Source of the DNA: Chitinophaga pinensis
GTDB lineage: Bacteria; Bacteroidota; Bacteroidia; Flavobacteriales_D; Crocinitomicaceae
Assembly: GCA_945863605.1 (NCBI GenBank)
Contig: CAMAZP010000029.1
Span: 1-40,703, forward strand
Direction: 5' to 3'
DNA: 40,703 nt
Part shown: piece after piece, positions 1 to 10,200 of the stretch
Layout of the letters: each line of letters starts with the position of its first letter
How positions within the stretch are numbered: the first letter of the stretch is position 1
Program-made: the position numbers and the translations under genes
Notes under the pieces: generated by a model
Seen by the model: the letters and a program-made list of their open reading frames with translations, nothing else
What the model was told of the DNA's origin: nothing
Database searches by the model: none

Positions 1-3000
1 GAAACTCCACCAGGATTCCAAGTGTAAACGCCGCCAAGTGGCAATACGCTCGCAGTCAATGTTATCGAATCTCCTAAACACAAACTATCCAACGAAGAAG
101 CCAAATTCAATATACTTGGAATCGGATTTACTACGATTTGAATTGTGTCGCGATCAACTGTGGTACAACCATTTACCGAAACCGTCAAAATGTACTCATA
201 GGTTCCAACCGTTGTTAAGGTATCCGTAATACTTTGAGTAGTTTCAGTTGTAGTACTCCATTGATAATTATAACCCGAAGCAGTGGCAGATAGAGTTATC
301 TCGTCTCCCAAACAAATTGAAGTATCACTTGCCACAATGTTCGCCTGTGGATTTTGAATAACGGTAATTACTAAACTATCTGTATTGCTGAAACAGTTAT
401 CATCTGAAACGAAGATTACTCCGTAGTTGGTTGTTTGCTGAGGAGAAACGCTAACAACATTGGTATCTAAAGAAGAATCGTGCGTCCAAATGTATGTTCC
501 AGAAATTGGTGGACTTACTTGTGCTGAAAGTACCGAAACTGTACTTGCACAAACAGAGAAATCACTCTCATTAATTTGCAGTGTTGGTTTAGGATTTACA
601 GTAACATTGACTATTGCCGTATCGCTGCAATCATTCACTTCATAAATCACCGTATATTGGTGAGAAGGTGTTGCTAAATTTGGGATAGCGATGCTCGAAC
701 CAGTTCCGATTGCGTTATTCAGGTTACTTGCCAGATACCACGTAAAAATTCCATTTGGAATGTTGGCCGTTGCGCTCAAATAGGCCGTATCTCCTTCACA
801 TATCGCTACTGCTGGGGCGGTAATTTGTGGATAGTTATAAACCCAAATATCTGCTGCTGCTGAGTTTAGACATCCTTGTGCGTCTGTATATGTTAGCGTG
901 TACGTGTAATTCGTGTCAACCGTATTCCCAACTGTATTTAGTCCTGAAATGGTAATGTTGGCCGTTGAAAAATTACCTGGAGTCCAAGCGTATGTTCCTC
1001 CTGACGAACTTGGTGTAATTACTGACGTTATCGTTCCCGTTCCGCCTGTACAAATGGTGTCTCCTAGTAAAACGATTTGAGGCAAAGCCAAAGATGTTAC
1101 CGTTACGCTATCAGTAGCGATACATCCTTCCAAGTTGTAGTTTACTGTATAAACAAATGAACCAACCACATTACTATCCACTTGCACTGCTAAGTTTCCG
1201 GTCGTTGTTAGGTTTGGGTCATTCCACGAATAACTTCCTCCACTTGGATTTCCAACTGCTTGAAAATTAGCAATTCCTCCCGCACAGATACTTTGACTAT
1301 CGGATCCATTAAACGATAAGGTTGGAGAAGAATTGACTGTTAACTGCACCTCATCTTGATTTTCACATCCTACCGAACTAGAACCTGTAACGGTGTACAT
1401 GAAATTCCCAACCGTATTCGCATTAAACAGAACGCCATTCGAAATACCATTTGACCAAACCAATGTTTGAGCCCCCGTTGCGTTCAAGACCACATTGTCT
1501 CCGACACAAACAACCAAAGAATCTCCCGCATCAACATTCGGCAAAGGATTAATGGTAAATGAAATCGTGTTTGATTGCCCAATACAAGCGTTTGAAACTG
1601 CCACCACATCATAAATCAAGGTGTAAGCAGTATCCAAATCGTTAACCAGCTCCATGATTGGTATTTGACCCGTTCCAATGGAATCAACATAACCAGAAAT
1701 ATCAGAAGGAACGTTCGTGTTCGTTAAAAACCATGTAAAGTTTGATAAATTCGGACTCGTTGAGCTAAAGCTTGTGGCAACGGTTGAATCTCCGCTACAA
1801 ACCGTTTGATTCGCTGATAAAATCAAATCCGGAACAGGATTTACATTGATGGTGTAGGTAATGGTATTTCCCGGACAATTTTCAATGCTTACACTCGCGG
1901 TAATAGTTACTGTTTGGGATGTAGTTGATGTATTTACAATTTGTAATGAATCGATATCACCCGAGCCATTTTGTGGACTAACTGATAACAATCCTGAACT
2001 GGTAGTTGCATTCCATGTTAAATTAGCTCCCGGAACATCGATGTTCCAATTAATTGCATTAATCGCACTTCCCGAACAAATGGTTTGACTATTCGGCGTT
2101 ACGGAAACAGTCGGCGTTGGGTAAATGCTTGCAACAAAAGAGGTCGTGTCTCCAATACAACCAGATGCAGTTGCGTAAACGGAAATCGTTCCTTCAATAG
2201 CTTGACTCGTGGTGTTTGCAGGCGCTGTCCAACTTGGTATGTTTCCGGTTCCTGATGATGGCGTTAATCCAATACCCTGTGTAGAATGAAACCAATTTAT
2301 CGTTGAGCCAACAATACTTGCATTGAAATTAATCGGATCAAATGGTGTTCCTGCACACGCAAAAACAGAATCAACTGAAGCAACTGTTGGAACTGGTTTA
2401 ACGACTACAATTGCCGTATCTAAAACTGTACATGCACCAACCGTATATTCAACAGCGTAACTTGTCGTAACCGAAGGATTCGGAAAAATTTGAGTCGTAT
2501 TTGCCGATTGATACGACCAAAAATAAGTCCCATTTGTAGGTGAAGTTGTCGCTAGAATACTTGCTGCTTCTCCCGGACAAATGGTATCGTTATTTACCGT
2601 TAAGGCTGGAGGAAGATTAACTGTAATAGTAGTTGTATCTGTTGACGAACAACCGTTTAAATTATATGAAATGACGTAGGAAGTATTCGCTACTGGACTC
2701 TCAGTTATGCTTGCAGTATTGTCTGAACCAACATTATTCCACGTAAAAAGCCCATTTTCTTGTCCTGGATTTGGTATGGCAGTGAGAACTACGCTATCAC
2801 CTAAACAAATAATTGAGGTTGGTGTATTTATGGTAACAACGGGTGTCGGCGTAATTGTTAAATTAGCCGTATCTAAAGCTGTGCAACCGTCTTTTACATA
2901 ACTTACTGGAACGGCAAATGAAGAAAGTTGATTAGTGACAATAAAGGTAGCACCTCCTTGACTTGATGCTGACTCCCAAGTATACGTTCCTCCTGCCGGT

Positions 3001-6000
3001 AATCCTGTTGCTGTGAAAACAGTATCAACTCCCGAACAAACGGAAATGTCAGTGATGGTTAAGCTCGGTGCTGGATTTACAGTAACGGTAATACTTGCTG
3101 TGTCGAAACAATTATTTTTCTCGTAAACTACTTGAATTAATGAAGTTAATGCAGTATCCAGTACAATTGTGGCGCTTGTTTCACCTGTACTCCATTGAAA
3201 AATGCCATTTCCAATTGTTGAAGAAGCTGTAAGAATGATGCTCTCGTTGGAACAAATGGTCAAATCTGCATCCGGACTTGTGATGGTAACAGTTGGGATA
3301 CTATCAACATATATGATTCCTGAGGCATTTAATGTACATCCCGTTGGAGCATGCGTGTAGGTAACTGTGTAGGTTGTTGTTCCGTTAGGTGATGCTGAAA
3401 TTTGTTGTCCACTGGCAGATGGCGTTCCTGCGTTCCAAAGATAGGTTCCAGGTTGCGCGGGAGTTGTGGTAGTGGAAAGCAATCCTTGTTGCCCTTGACA
3501 AATGGAATCGTTATTTACTGTTAGTACCGGCAAATCATAATATACCACCAAGCTCGTATCGTAGTTGATACAATTATTGACCGTGTAACTTACGATGTAA
3601 AACGAACTATCCGAAGGATTTGCAATGTTGTATAATGCATTACTCGGCCCACCGTTCAACCATTGATAGGTGCCTCCGATTGGCGTTCCAACTGCGGTTA
3701 ATGTTGCTTGTGTGGCATCTGGACAAATAGAATCTGCAAAAACTTGAACACTTGGAATGGGCTTAACAAAAATTCGGTAAACGTATTCAGGACCTTGACA
3801 GCCATTTACAGTTGGAATTACTGTAATTGCAATGGTATCGAGATTTGTTCCATTGTTAATGACATTGGTGTACAAACCTGTATTTCCTGTTCCGTCCTCA
3901 GGAAAACCCGATGTACTTCCTGAAATATCAGCGGTCCACTCGTAAGTTGTTCCAGGGACATCAGAAGTCCAAACAACTGGCAAGATCGTATCTCCTGAAC
4001 AAATCGAATATTCCGCCACGGAATCAACTTCCGGAATGGGGTATATGTTAACTAAAAACTTATCAGGTAGACCTGGACAACCATTATAAAAAGGAGTTAC
4101 TTCAATCTCAGCAAACATAATGGTATCGCTTGGATTTGCGCCTGCGATAAGATTTGGACCGATATTTCCAGTACCATTGGCGCCAATGCCAACATTAATA
4201 TTATCATTTACCCACGTAAAATTTTGCGAAAATGGAACACTCACAAAATTGATAAATGGTATCGTATCGCCTGAACACACATTTACATCTGGGGTTGGGG
4301 TCATTTGAGGCAATGGCTGAACGGTAATTATCGTATCGTTTATCGTGCCATTACAACCATTCGTGGTAGCAAAAACGGAATAGGTTAAGGTTCTTGGAAC
4401 CGTATCATTGTTCGTGACGATAATGCTCAATTCGTCATTGGGATAGGTAATCGTTCCTGAAAGTGCCGAGTTGAATGTTAAACCCGTTGTATTGGTAATA
4501 TCCCAAGTGTAATTGGTGGCCTCAGGTGCTAAACTGGATTGATGTTCCACTTGAAGCGTGTCTGGGGAACAGAGGGTGATATTGGCGGTTAGCACTACAC
4601 TCGGCAACGGCTTAATGGTTACTAAAATTGTATCTTTATCTGCCTCACATGGACCTATCGGATTATCGGTAGTTAATATAAATTGAACCGATCCATTTTG
4701 AATATCTAATTGAGTAGGAATATACGCAGAAGATAAATTTGAAGGGGTCAAAAGTGTTCCTGTGCCAGTCGTTGTCCATTCTGCTGAAGTTGCAGAACCA
4801 CTAACTTGACCACTTAACTGGATGTTTTGACCAGCACAAATTGACGTATCAGGACCAGCATTGGCAATGGGTTTGTTGGCAATATTTATGGTTATTGTTT
4901 CAGAAACAACCGGACATGGTGCTGTTGGAGCAGCGGATGTTAAAGTCAATTCAATGGCGCCCGTAGTTCCAGGTGGCGGTGTGTAAATAGAATTGAGAGT
5001 AGTTTCATTCGGATTGAACGTGCCAAATAGAATATTGGATGACCAAGTACCAGTAGTTGCTCCGCCAGTTATAGTACCACTTAAATTAATTGGTCCGGCT
5101 TCACAACTATTTGAAACTGCGTTCGCATCAAGATTAACGTTTAGATTCACTGTAATATTTTCATTATCAGTGCTACCTCCACAGCTATTGTTGATAGTTA
5201 TTGAATATGGTTTTACTCCTGACTGATTGAATGATACGCTTGGATTCTGTTGATTGGTGGTTGTTGGATTTGCAGTGTTTCCAAAATTCCAATTGTAAGT
5301 CAAACCACTTTGGTCATAGCACGAATTTACCGTAAATGTTGGAGTAAAGCTTGAAGTGATACAAATAGGATCAGGTGTATTGAGTGTTATTTGTGGAACA
5401 TCTCTGACTACAATAGTATCAGAAAATGTTTTAACGGCACAACTTGCTCCTGCTAAACTTGGACTCAAGGAAGTTGAAAGGGTAACCACATAAATTCCGG
5501 CTTCATTGAACTGAAAACTAGGGTTTGAGCTTGTTGCTGAACTTCCATTTGCAAAACTCCAATCAAATGATCCGCAGTTTTCAGGATTGGAGTAATTAAC
5601 AGTCCAATTATAGGCATTTGAATAACCTCCACAAGTTGGAGTTGAACTTTGATTTGATGTATTTACAATTAGTGGGGCACATCCCGCAGAAACATTTGGG
5701 TTGAAAGATGCAACTACTCCTGGCATGACACAGATAGTGTCTGTAATTGACTTACTTCCGCACTTATTTCCGGTATTAAGTTTTATAACATAATTACCGG
5801 CTATTGTAAAGTTAAGTTGCAACTGATCAGAACCATTTGTCCAGTCTAGATAATTATTAAATCCATTTGAAGAGCCGAGAGATCCAATAAGTACTGAAAA
5901 ACCATTGTTAGGAATTATTTCCCAATATCTTCCATATGTAGAATCACAGCCGAAGTCTGTGTCCACATTTTCGCCAGAAAAAGAAGTGTTTGTCAGAACA

Positions 6001-7061
6001 ACATTTGAATTAACGCAAATTGTATTTTCTGGATTTGTTGTAAATGAAGGTTGGGTTTCAGTTGAAATACTCATTGGTCCAACTGAAACAATTGTTCCCG
6101 TTGGGCTACATCCATTAATTCCATTAACTAAAATATTGAATGTATTATTAAACTGTTGGGTATTATAAATTGTAGTATTTCCGCAAGATGAAACATTAAA
6201 AACATGGGTCGTTGGGGTAGGAATATCACTAAAAGTATTGTAATATTCAGTGGGTGAACCATCATTATATATAATTTGATATGTCGTTCCAGGTATAGGA
6301 TTAGACTGAGCATTTAAAAAATAGGAATAGTTAGAACCCAGACATGTTGAAGTAGCATTCCCAGCTATTCCCAATGAGGGAGGGCCATTTCCAACAAAAA
6401 TTAGGTAAGTAGTTGTTGCAGTGCATCCATTAGGATAAGTAACTGTATATGTCAATGTTTTTTCTCCTTGACTTCCATATAAATGTGAAACGCTTGAAGT
6501 TGTAAAGGATTCAATTTGTCCATCTCCCCAATCTATTGTTTGACTCGTTCCGGATGGATATTGCGAAAAATTTGATACTGAAAATTGAAAATTACCCAAT
6601 GAAACTCCATTCCCGCAACGTCTAAATAAAGTCAATCCATTATATGTTGTTGTAGAAAATCCTTGCGACGAATTACTAGTCAAATTCAACGATGCCTGAG
6701 GACCGACACTTGTTCCAACAACTACTGTTTTAACCAATGAATCATTATTGATCTTTAATTTTACAGAATAAGTTCCAGCTGTTGGATATACCACACTTAC
6801 AGAACTCGTAGAGGATGATGTATTTGGAGACCCCCCATTAAAAGTCCACAAAGTAGTTGCATTATTTGGAATGTTGGAACTTGTGTTCGTAAAAACAATA
6901 GCTTGGTTTAAACAAATGGAAATAGTATTGTTCGACGCAGGCGGATTAGATGTAAAATCCACAACTAAATTCTGCCCCCACACCCCTACCTTGCTCACTA
7001 TCAGAAACATAGCAAGCAAAAAAGCAACACGTAAAAAGAATTTGTGCGTAAAAGTGTGCAA
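1..7061 (-). CDS. Giant secreted PKD/SprB-like repeat protein, N-terminal part (runs off the left edge)
   Basis: The minus strand is open from about 7070 to base 1; I checked the frame near both ends and near 3280. About 2350 residues are present and the C-terminus is outside the window. After a signal-like segment, the first ~500 residues contain PKD-like domains (for example a WGDGQ turn). Then come roughly 20 Ig/SprB-like modules of about 80-90 residues, each with an ICxG-type cysteine motif, a central W and a VTVNPxP-type linker; the last one read is GGVYTWNPGG. Such proteins are T9SS-exported adhesins or gliding components in Bacteroidota. Start choice: the first in-frame ATG (7010) leaves a signal peptide without a basic n-region. 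A TTG at 7061 (or 7070) gives HKFFLRVAFLLAMFLIV ending VWGQ, a much better signal peptide, so I chose TTG. The exact substrate or adhesive role is unknown. Confidence 0.85.
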   Translation of the reverse strand, partial: MHTFTHKFFLRVAFLLAMFLIVSKVGVWGQNLVVDFTSNPPASNNTISICLNQAIVFTNTSSNIPNNATTLWTFNGGSPNTSSSTSSVSVVYPTAGTYSVKLKINNDSLVKTVVVGTSVGPQASLNLTSNSSQGFSTTTYNGLTLFRRCGNGVSLGNFQFSVSNFSQYPSGTSQTIDWGDGQIESFTTSSVSHLYGSQGEKTLTYTVTYPNGCTATTTYLIFVGNGPPSLGIAGNATSTCLGSNYSYFLNAQSNPIPGTTYQIIYNDGSPTEYYNTFSDIPTPTTHVFNVSSCGNTTIYNTQQFNNTFNILVNGINGCSPTGTIVSVGPMSISTETQPSFTTNPENTICVNSNVVLTNTSFSGENVDTDFGCDSTYGRYWEIIPNNGFSVLIGSLGSSNGFNNYLDWTNGSDQLQLNFTIAGNYVIKLNTGNKCGSKSITDTICVMPGVVASFNPNVSAGCAPLIVNTSNQSSTPTCGGYSNAYNWTVNYSNPENCGSFDWSFANGSSATSSNPSFQFNEAGIYVVTLSTSLSPSLAGASCAVKTFSDTIVVRDVPQITLNTPDPICITSSFTPTFTVNSCYDQSGLTYNWNFGNTANPTTTNQQNPSVSFNQSGVKPYSITINNSCGGSTDNENITVNLNVNLDANAVSNSCEAGPINLSGTITGGATTGTWSSNILFGTFNPNETTLNSIYTPPPGTTGAIELTLTSAAPTAPCPVVSETITINIANKPIANAGPDTSICAGQNIQLSGQVSGSATSAEWTTTGTGTLLTPSNLSSAYIPTQLDIQNGSVQFILTTDNPIGPCEADKDTILVTIKPLPSVVLTANITLCSPDTLQVEHQSSLAPEATNYTWDITNTTGLTFNSALSGTITYPNDELSIIVTNNDTVPRTLTYSVFATTNGCNGTINDTIITVQPLPQMTPTPDVNVCSGDTIPFINFVSVPFSQNFTWVNDNINVGIGANGTGNIGPNLIAGANPSDTIMFAEIEVTPFYNGCPGLPDKFLVNIYPIPEVDSVAEYSICSGDTILPVVWTSDVPGTTYEWTADISGSTSGFPEDGTGNTGLYTNVINNGTNLDTIAITVIPTVNGCQGPEYVYRIFVKPIPSVQVFADSICPDATQATLTAVGTPIGGTYQWLNGGPSNALYNIANPSDSSFYIVSYTVNNCINYDTSLVVYYDLPVLTVNNDSICQGQQGLLSTTTTPAQPGTYLWNAGTPSASGQQISASPNGTTTYTVTYTHAPTGCTLNASGIIYVDSIPTVTITSPDADLTICSNESIILTASSTIGNGIFQWSTGETSATIVLDTALTSLIQVVYEKNNCFDTASITVTVNPAPSLTITDISVCSGVDTVFTATGLPAGGTYTWESASSQGGATFIVTNQLSSFAVPVSYVKDGCTALDTANLTITPTPVVTINTPTSIICLGDSVVLTAIPNPGQENGLFTWNNVGSDNTASITESPVANTSYVISYNLNGCSSTDTTTITVNLPPALTVNNDTICPGEAASILATTSPTNGTYFWSYQSANTTQIFPNPSVTTSYAVEYTVGACTVLDTAIVVVKPVPTVASVDSVFACAGTPFDPINFNASIVGSTINWFHSTQGIGLTPSSGTGNIPSWTAPANTTSQAIEGTISVYATASGCIGDTTSFVASIYPTPTVSVTPNSQTICSGSAINAINWNIDVPGANLTWNATTSSGLLSVSPQNGSGDIDSLQIVNTSTTSQTVTITASVSIENCPGNTITYTINVNPVPDLILSANQTVCSGDSTVATSFSSTSPNLSNFTWFLTNTNVPSDISGYVDSIGTGQIPIMELVNDLDTAYTLIYDVVAVSNACIGQSNTISFTINPLPNVDAGDSLVVCVGDNVVLNATGAQTLVWSNGISNGVLFNANTVGNFMYTVTGSSSVGCENQDEVQLTVNSSPTLSFNGSDSQSICAGGIANFQAVGNPSGGSYSWNDPNLTTTGNLAVQVDSNVVGSFVYTVNYNLEGCIATDSVTVTSLALPQIVLLGDTICTGGTGTITSVITPSSSGGTYAWTPGNFSTANITISGLNTVGNTVDTNYTYTLTYTDAQGCLNSAAADIWVYNYPQITAPAVAICEGDTAYLSATANIPNGIFTWYLASNLNNAIGTGSSIAIPNLATPSHQYTVIYEVNDCSDTAIVNVTVNPKPTLQINESDFSVCASTVSVLSAQVSPPISGTYIWTHDSSLDTNVVSVSPQQTTNYGVIFVSDDNCFSNTDSLVITVIQNPQANIVASDTSICLGDEITLSATASGYNYQWSTTTETTQSITDTLTTVGTYEYILTVSVNGCTTVDRDTIQIVVNPIPSILNLASSLDSLCLGDSITLTASVLPLGGVYTWNPGGV

Positions 7062-7080
7062 AAAACCCAAAATTAGAGTG

Positions 7081-7088
7081 CAAATTTA
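7081..7088 (-). promoter_or_regulatory. Promoter -7 element TAAATTTG for the giant repeat protein
   Basis: The minus strand reads TAAATTTG, an exact match to the Bacteroidota TAnnTTTG -7 consensus. It predicts transcription starting near 7075, only a few bases before the TTG candidates at 7070 and 7061 and about 65 before the ATG at 7010. No clear -33 TTTG was found. Confidence 0.5.
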
Positions 7089-7262
7089 CGAAAACGATTG
7101 ATATAAACCTTGTTAATAGTTTGTATTATAACGAATTTGGTTGGCTGTGAACATAAATTCAAACAAGCTCACATTAAGAAAACTAAATCAATTGAATAAC
7201 CTAAATTATAATGTCTATTTATGGATCAAACTATCGTTCTGATACATACTAATAAATTTGTG

Positions 7263-10200
7263 TTAAATTCTAACAAAAGACTTAACTCTTCGCGTTCCAC
7301 CAACATTCACCTCAAAATAGTAAATTCCTTTGGATAAAAGTGAAATATCAACATTAGAAACATCTTTACCATTCTCTTCGAGTGAAATTGTTTTAACAAT
7401 GCTTCCTTTTAGGTCATAAATCTTTAAAGTTTGTCCTTCAGAAAGATCTTTTAAATAAATATACACCGTAGCATCTGAGTTTGGATTCGGGAATAAAACG
7501 AAATCCTCCAACTCCGAATTGGTATTTTCTAGGTTTTCAAATACCAACGTAATTGCTGCTGCATTTTTCCATCCTAACAGTTTTAATACTTGATAATCTC
7601 TTTCAAACACAATACTATCACCAAACTGATTGGAATTAAGATAAACCGTATTCTCATCTGTAACGACTTTTACTAAGAAATTCTCAGGGAGGTTAGGATG
7701 ATCCAAAATCCAAGAAACAGAATAATCACTTTGGTTGTTACTTAATTCCAAAGTTTCACCCCATATTTCATAAAGAGAATCTGACATGGCTTCGGTTTTT
7801 TGAACGTGCATTAGTGTATTATTGACTAAATCAATACTAACATTTCCACCTAAGTAGTGTCCGCGAGCATATTGGTTTGTTACTAATGTATCGATTAAAT
7901 CGATGCTGGACTTTTCAGGTTCTAATGTTAAAATAGTGTCACTGTAGATATTATACCTCAGCGGTGCATAACCAAATGCATGAAAAGTTATATCATAAGA
8001 ACTAACAGGTAAGGAAAGAACACCTTCAGATTTACCAGATTGAAACAAATCCCCGTCCACATATACATCATATCCTGCTTTATTCTGGGCAAAAAAGAGA
8101 ATATTTAGCTTTTCTTCAGCTTGATTTATATTTAACCATCTATCCGAGATGAGAACCGTATCATGATCATTGTAAACCATAAATTCAAAGTAATTCATTC
8201 CATCTTGAAGATCTATGTTTTGAATACTATCCAAATGTGTGAATGCTGGTGTCAGAAAATCTCCCTCTATTGCAATTTTGTAGCCCGTAAAGTTTTTACC
8301 TGTGATTTTTAAAGACGCATTGTTCACATTACTCTGTGGAAGGTGTTCTACTCTGAAAATAATACTTGGTTTTGTCTCCAACATTGGGATCAACATTTTC
8401 TCGTTGAGCATTCGATTAGTAACTTGAAACTGTAATGGAAGGTATCCTGTACGTTCAATGCGCATGGAATCTCCAGAAATTGGCGTAAACTCTTGAAGAA
8501 TATTTGCAGTTCCATTTCCACTTGTTGATTCAAGATGTAACCAGTCGTCATCGTTTTTATAGAAGATTTTACTACCATTTACCGGAGAGGCTATTGTTTG
8601 AATGAAAATCTGAGATAAATTACCACCTGCTATATTTATATTTCCTTGTGGATTTGTTGGAACAGCTGAATTTGCCACCTTAAAATAGTAATTGTCACTC
8701 AAAACAGTTTTGGGTGCTGACGAGGGAATCGAGGTGCCAGCAAAATAAGTAGAACCATTGTTAAAGTAAATATTTTCTACAGTCCATTTATAAGTAGCAC
8801 CAGGTACTAACGAAGGAAATCCCTGCCCATTAAACTGATTTCCATCGATTTCAACAGGATCACCTACTTGCTGATAACAACTTCCAACCAAACGGTAAAC
8901 TCTAACCTTATAACCTTTAATATTATTATGTTTCGCCCAAGTAAAAGTAGGGGTGGTAGTCACAATCGTAGGAATGGAATTGTTTGCTCCAGGAGAAATA
9001 ATTTCTGGTTTTGCTCGCACCCATCCTCGTGTAGTTGGGTAATTAGAAGAAGTAGCCTTCCATTTTCCGTTGATGAATTTTAATGATAAATTGTAACTTA
9101 AATGTTGAGAAATATTACTTCCCCAATTTTCTTGGAATATTTTTAATGTATAATTCTGAGTATTTTGACTAAAAGTAGGAGTGAAATTATGAACTAACGC
9201 TACATGCCCCGCAGAGTTTGGATCAGCACGCATAAACGTAATTATATCGTCAGGTTTAGGAGCGGAATTAGTAAGATTATTTACTAGTTGTCTAAATCCT
9301 TTTCGGTTACCTTGTACATATACATTAAAATAATCCTTTCCATTTCCTCCGCTGCAATTTATGAGGTACTTGGTTTTGTAATATCTTGAGGGTAATTCTA
9401 CACATTGCCAACCTTGAATCCAATTACTCTCACTTGGAATAGTTGTACTAAATTTGTTGTATGCTCCGTTCTCACATCCTCCATTTTTATATATGGGAAC
9501 ATTACTAACGGCTCCAATCTTGGTACCAAATAATGCCACACCTGAAGGATGAGAACACGTAGGCTGAATAACAACAGGAACAGGACTAGTTTTGAAAATT
9601 CGTTTAAAACAACTGATAGGTAAACCACTTGAATTGTAAGCAGTTACAGACCACTTATATTTACTATTATAGGAAAGCGTATTTGACATCTGTAGCTTTG
9701 CATTTACAGAAGTGGTAGGTTGGTTTACTGTGTTGGTGAAATTTCCGTTTATCACTACTGGGATAACATAATCACCATTACTATTTGCCTTGGTAACAAT
9801 GACTTGGTAATATGCAATACCAAGGCCTTCTTCGTGCTGCCATTCAAAAGTTGTCATTACATCTACCCATTCCGAATTATGCTTTGGATTGGAATTAACC
9901 TTCAAAGAATTACATGAGTTACAGTTTTCCAATGTTGGTAATAAAGCAGAACCCGTTAAGTAAATAACAAATGGGTTTTCATTAGCATCATTGTTCGAGA
10001 TCGTTAGATTACAACTTTCATTTCCAATTTGTGTTGGTGTAAATCGTATGGTTACATTAACGGATTGATTAGGTGCAAGCAAAGATGGTAAGGTTCCAAT
10101 TAATGAGAATAGAGGATTGCTGAATTGAATATTCGTTAAGTTTAAATTGGCTGAACCTATGTTTTTGATTTGTAATACCAAACTTGAAAATTGTCCAATA

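Noticed and set aside
1..7061. Plus-strand ORFs of 61-87 codons across 38-7101
   Set aside because: All lie opposite the continuous minus-strand repeat protein and lack promoters or family features.
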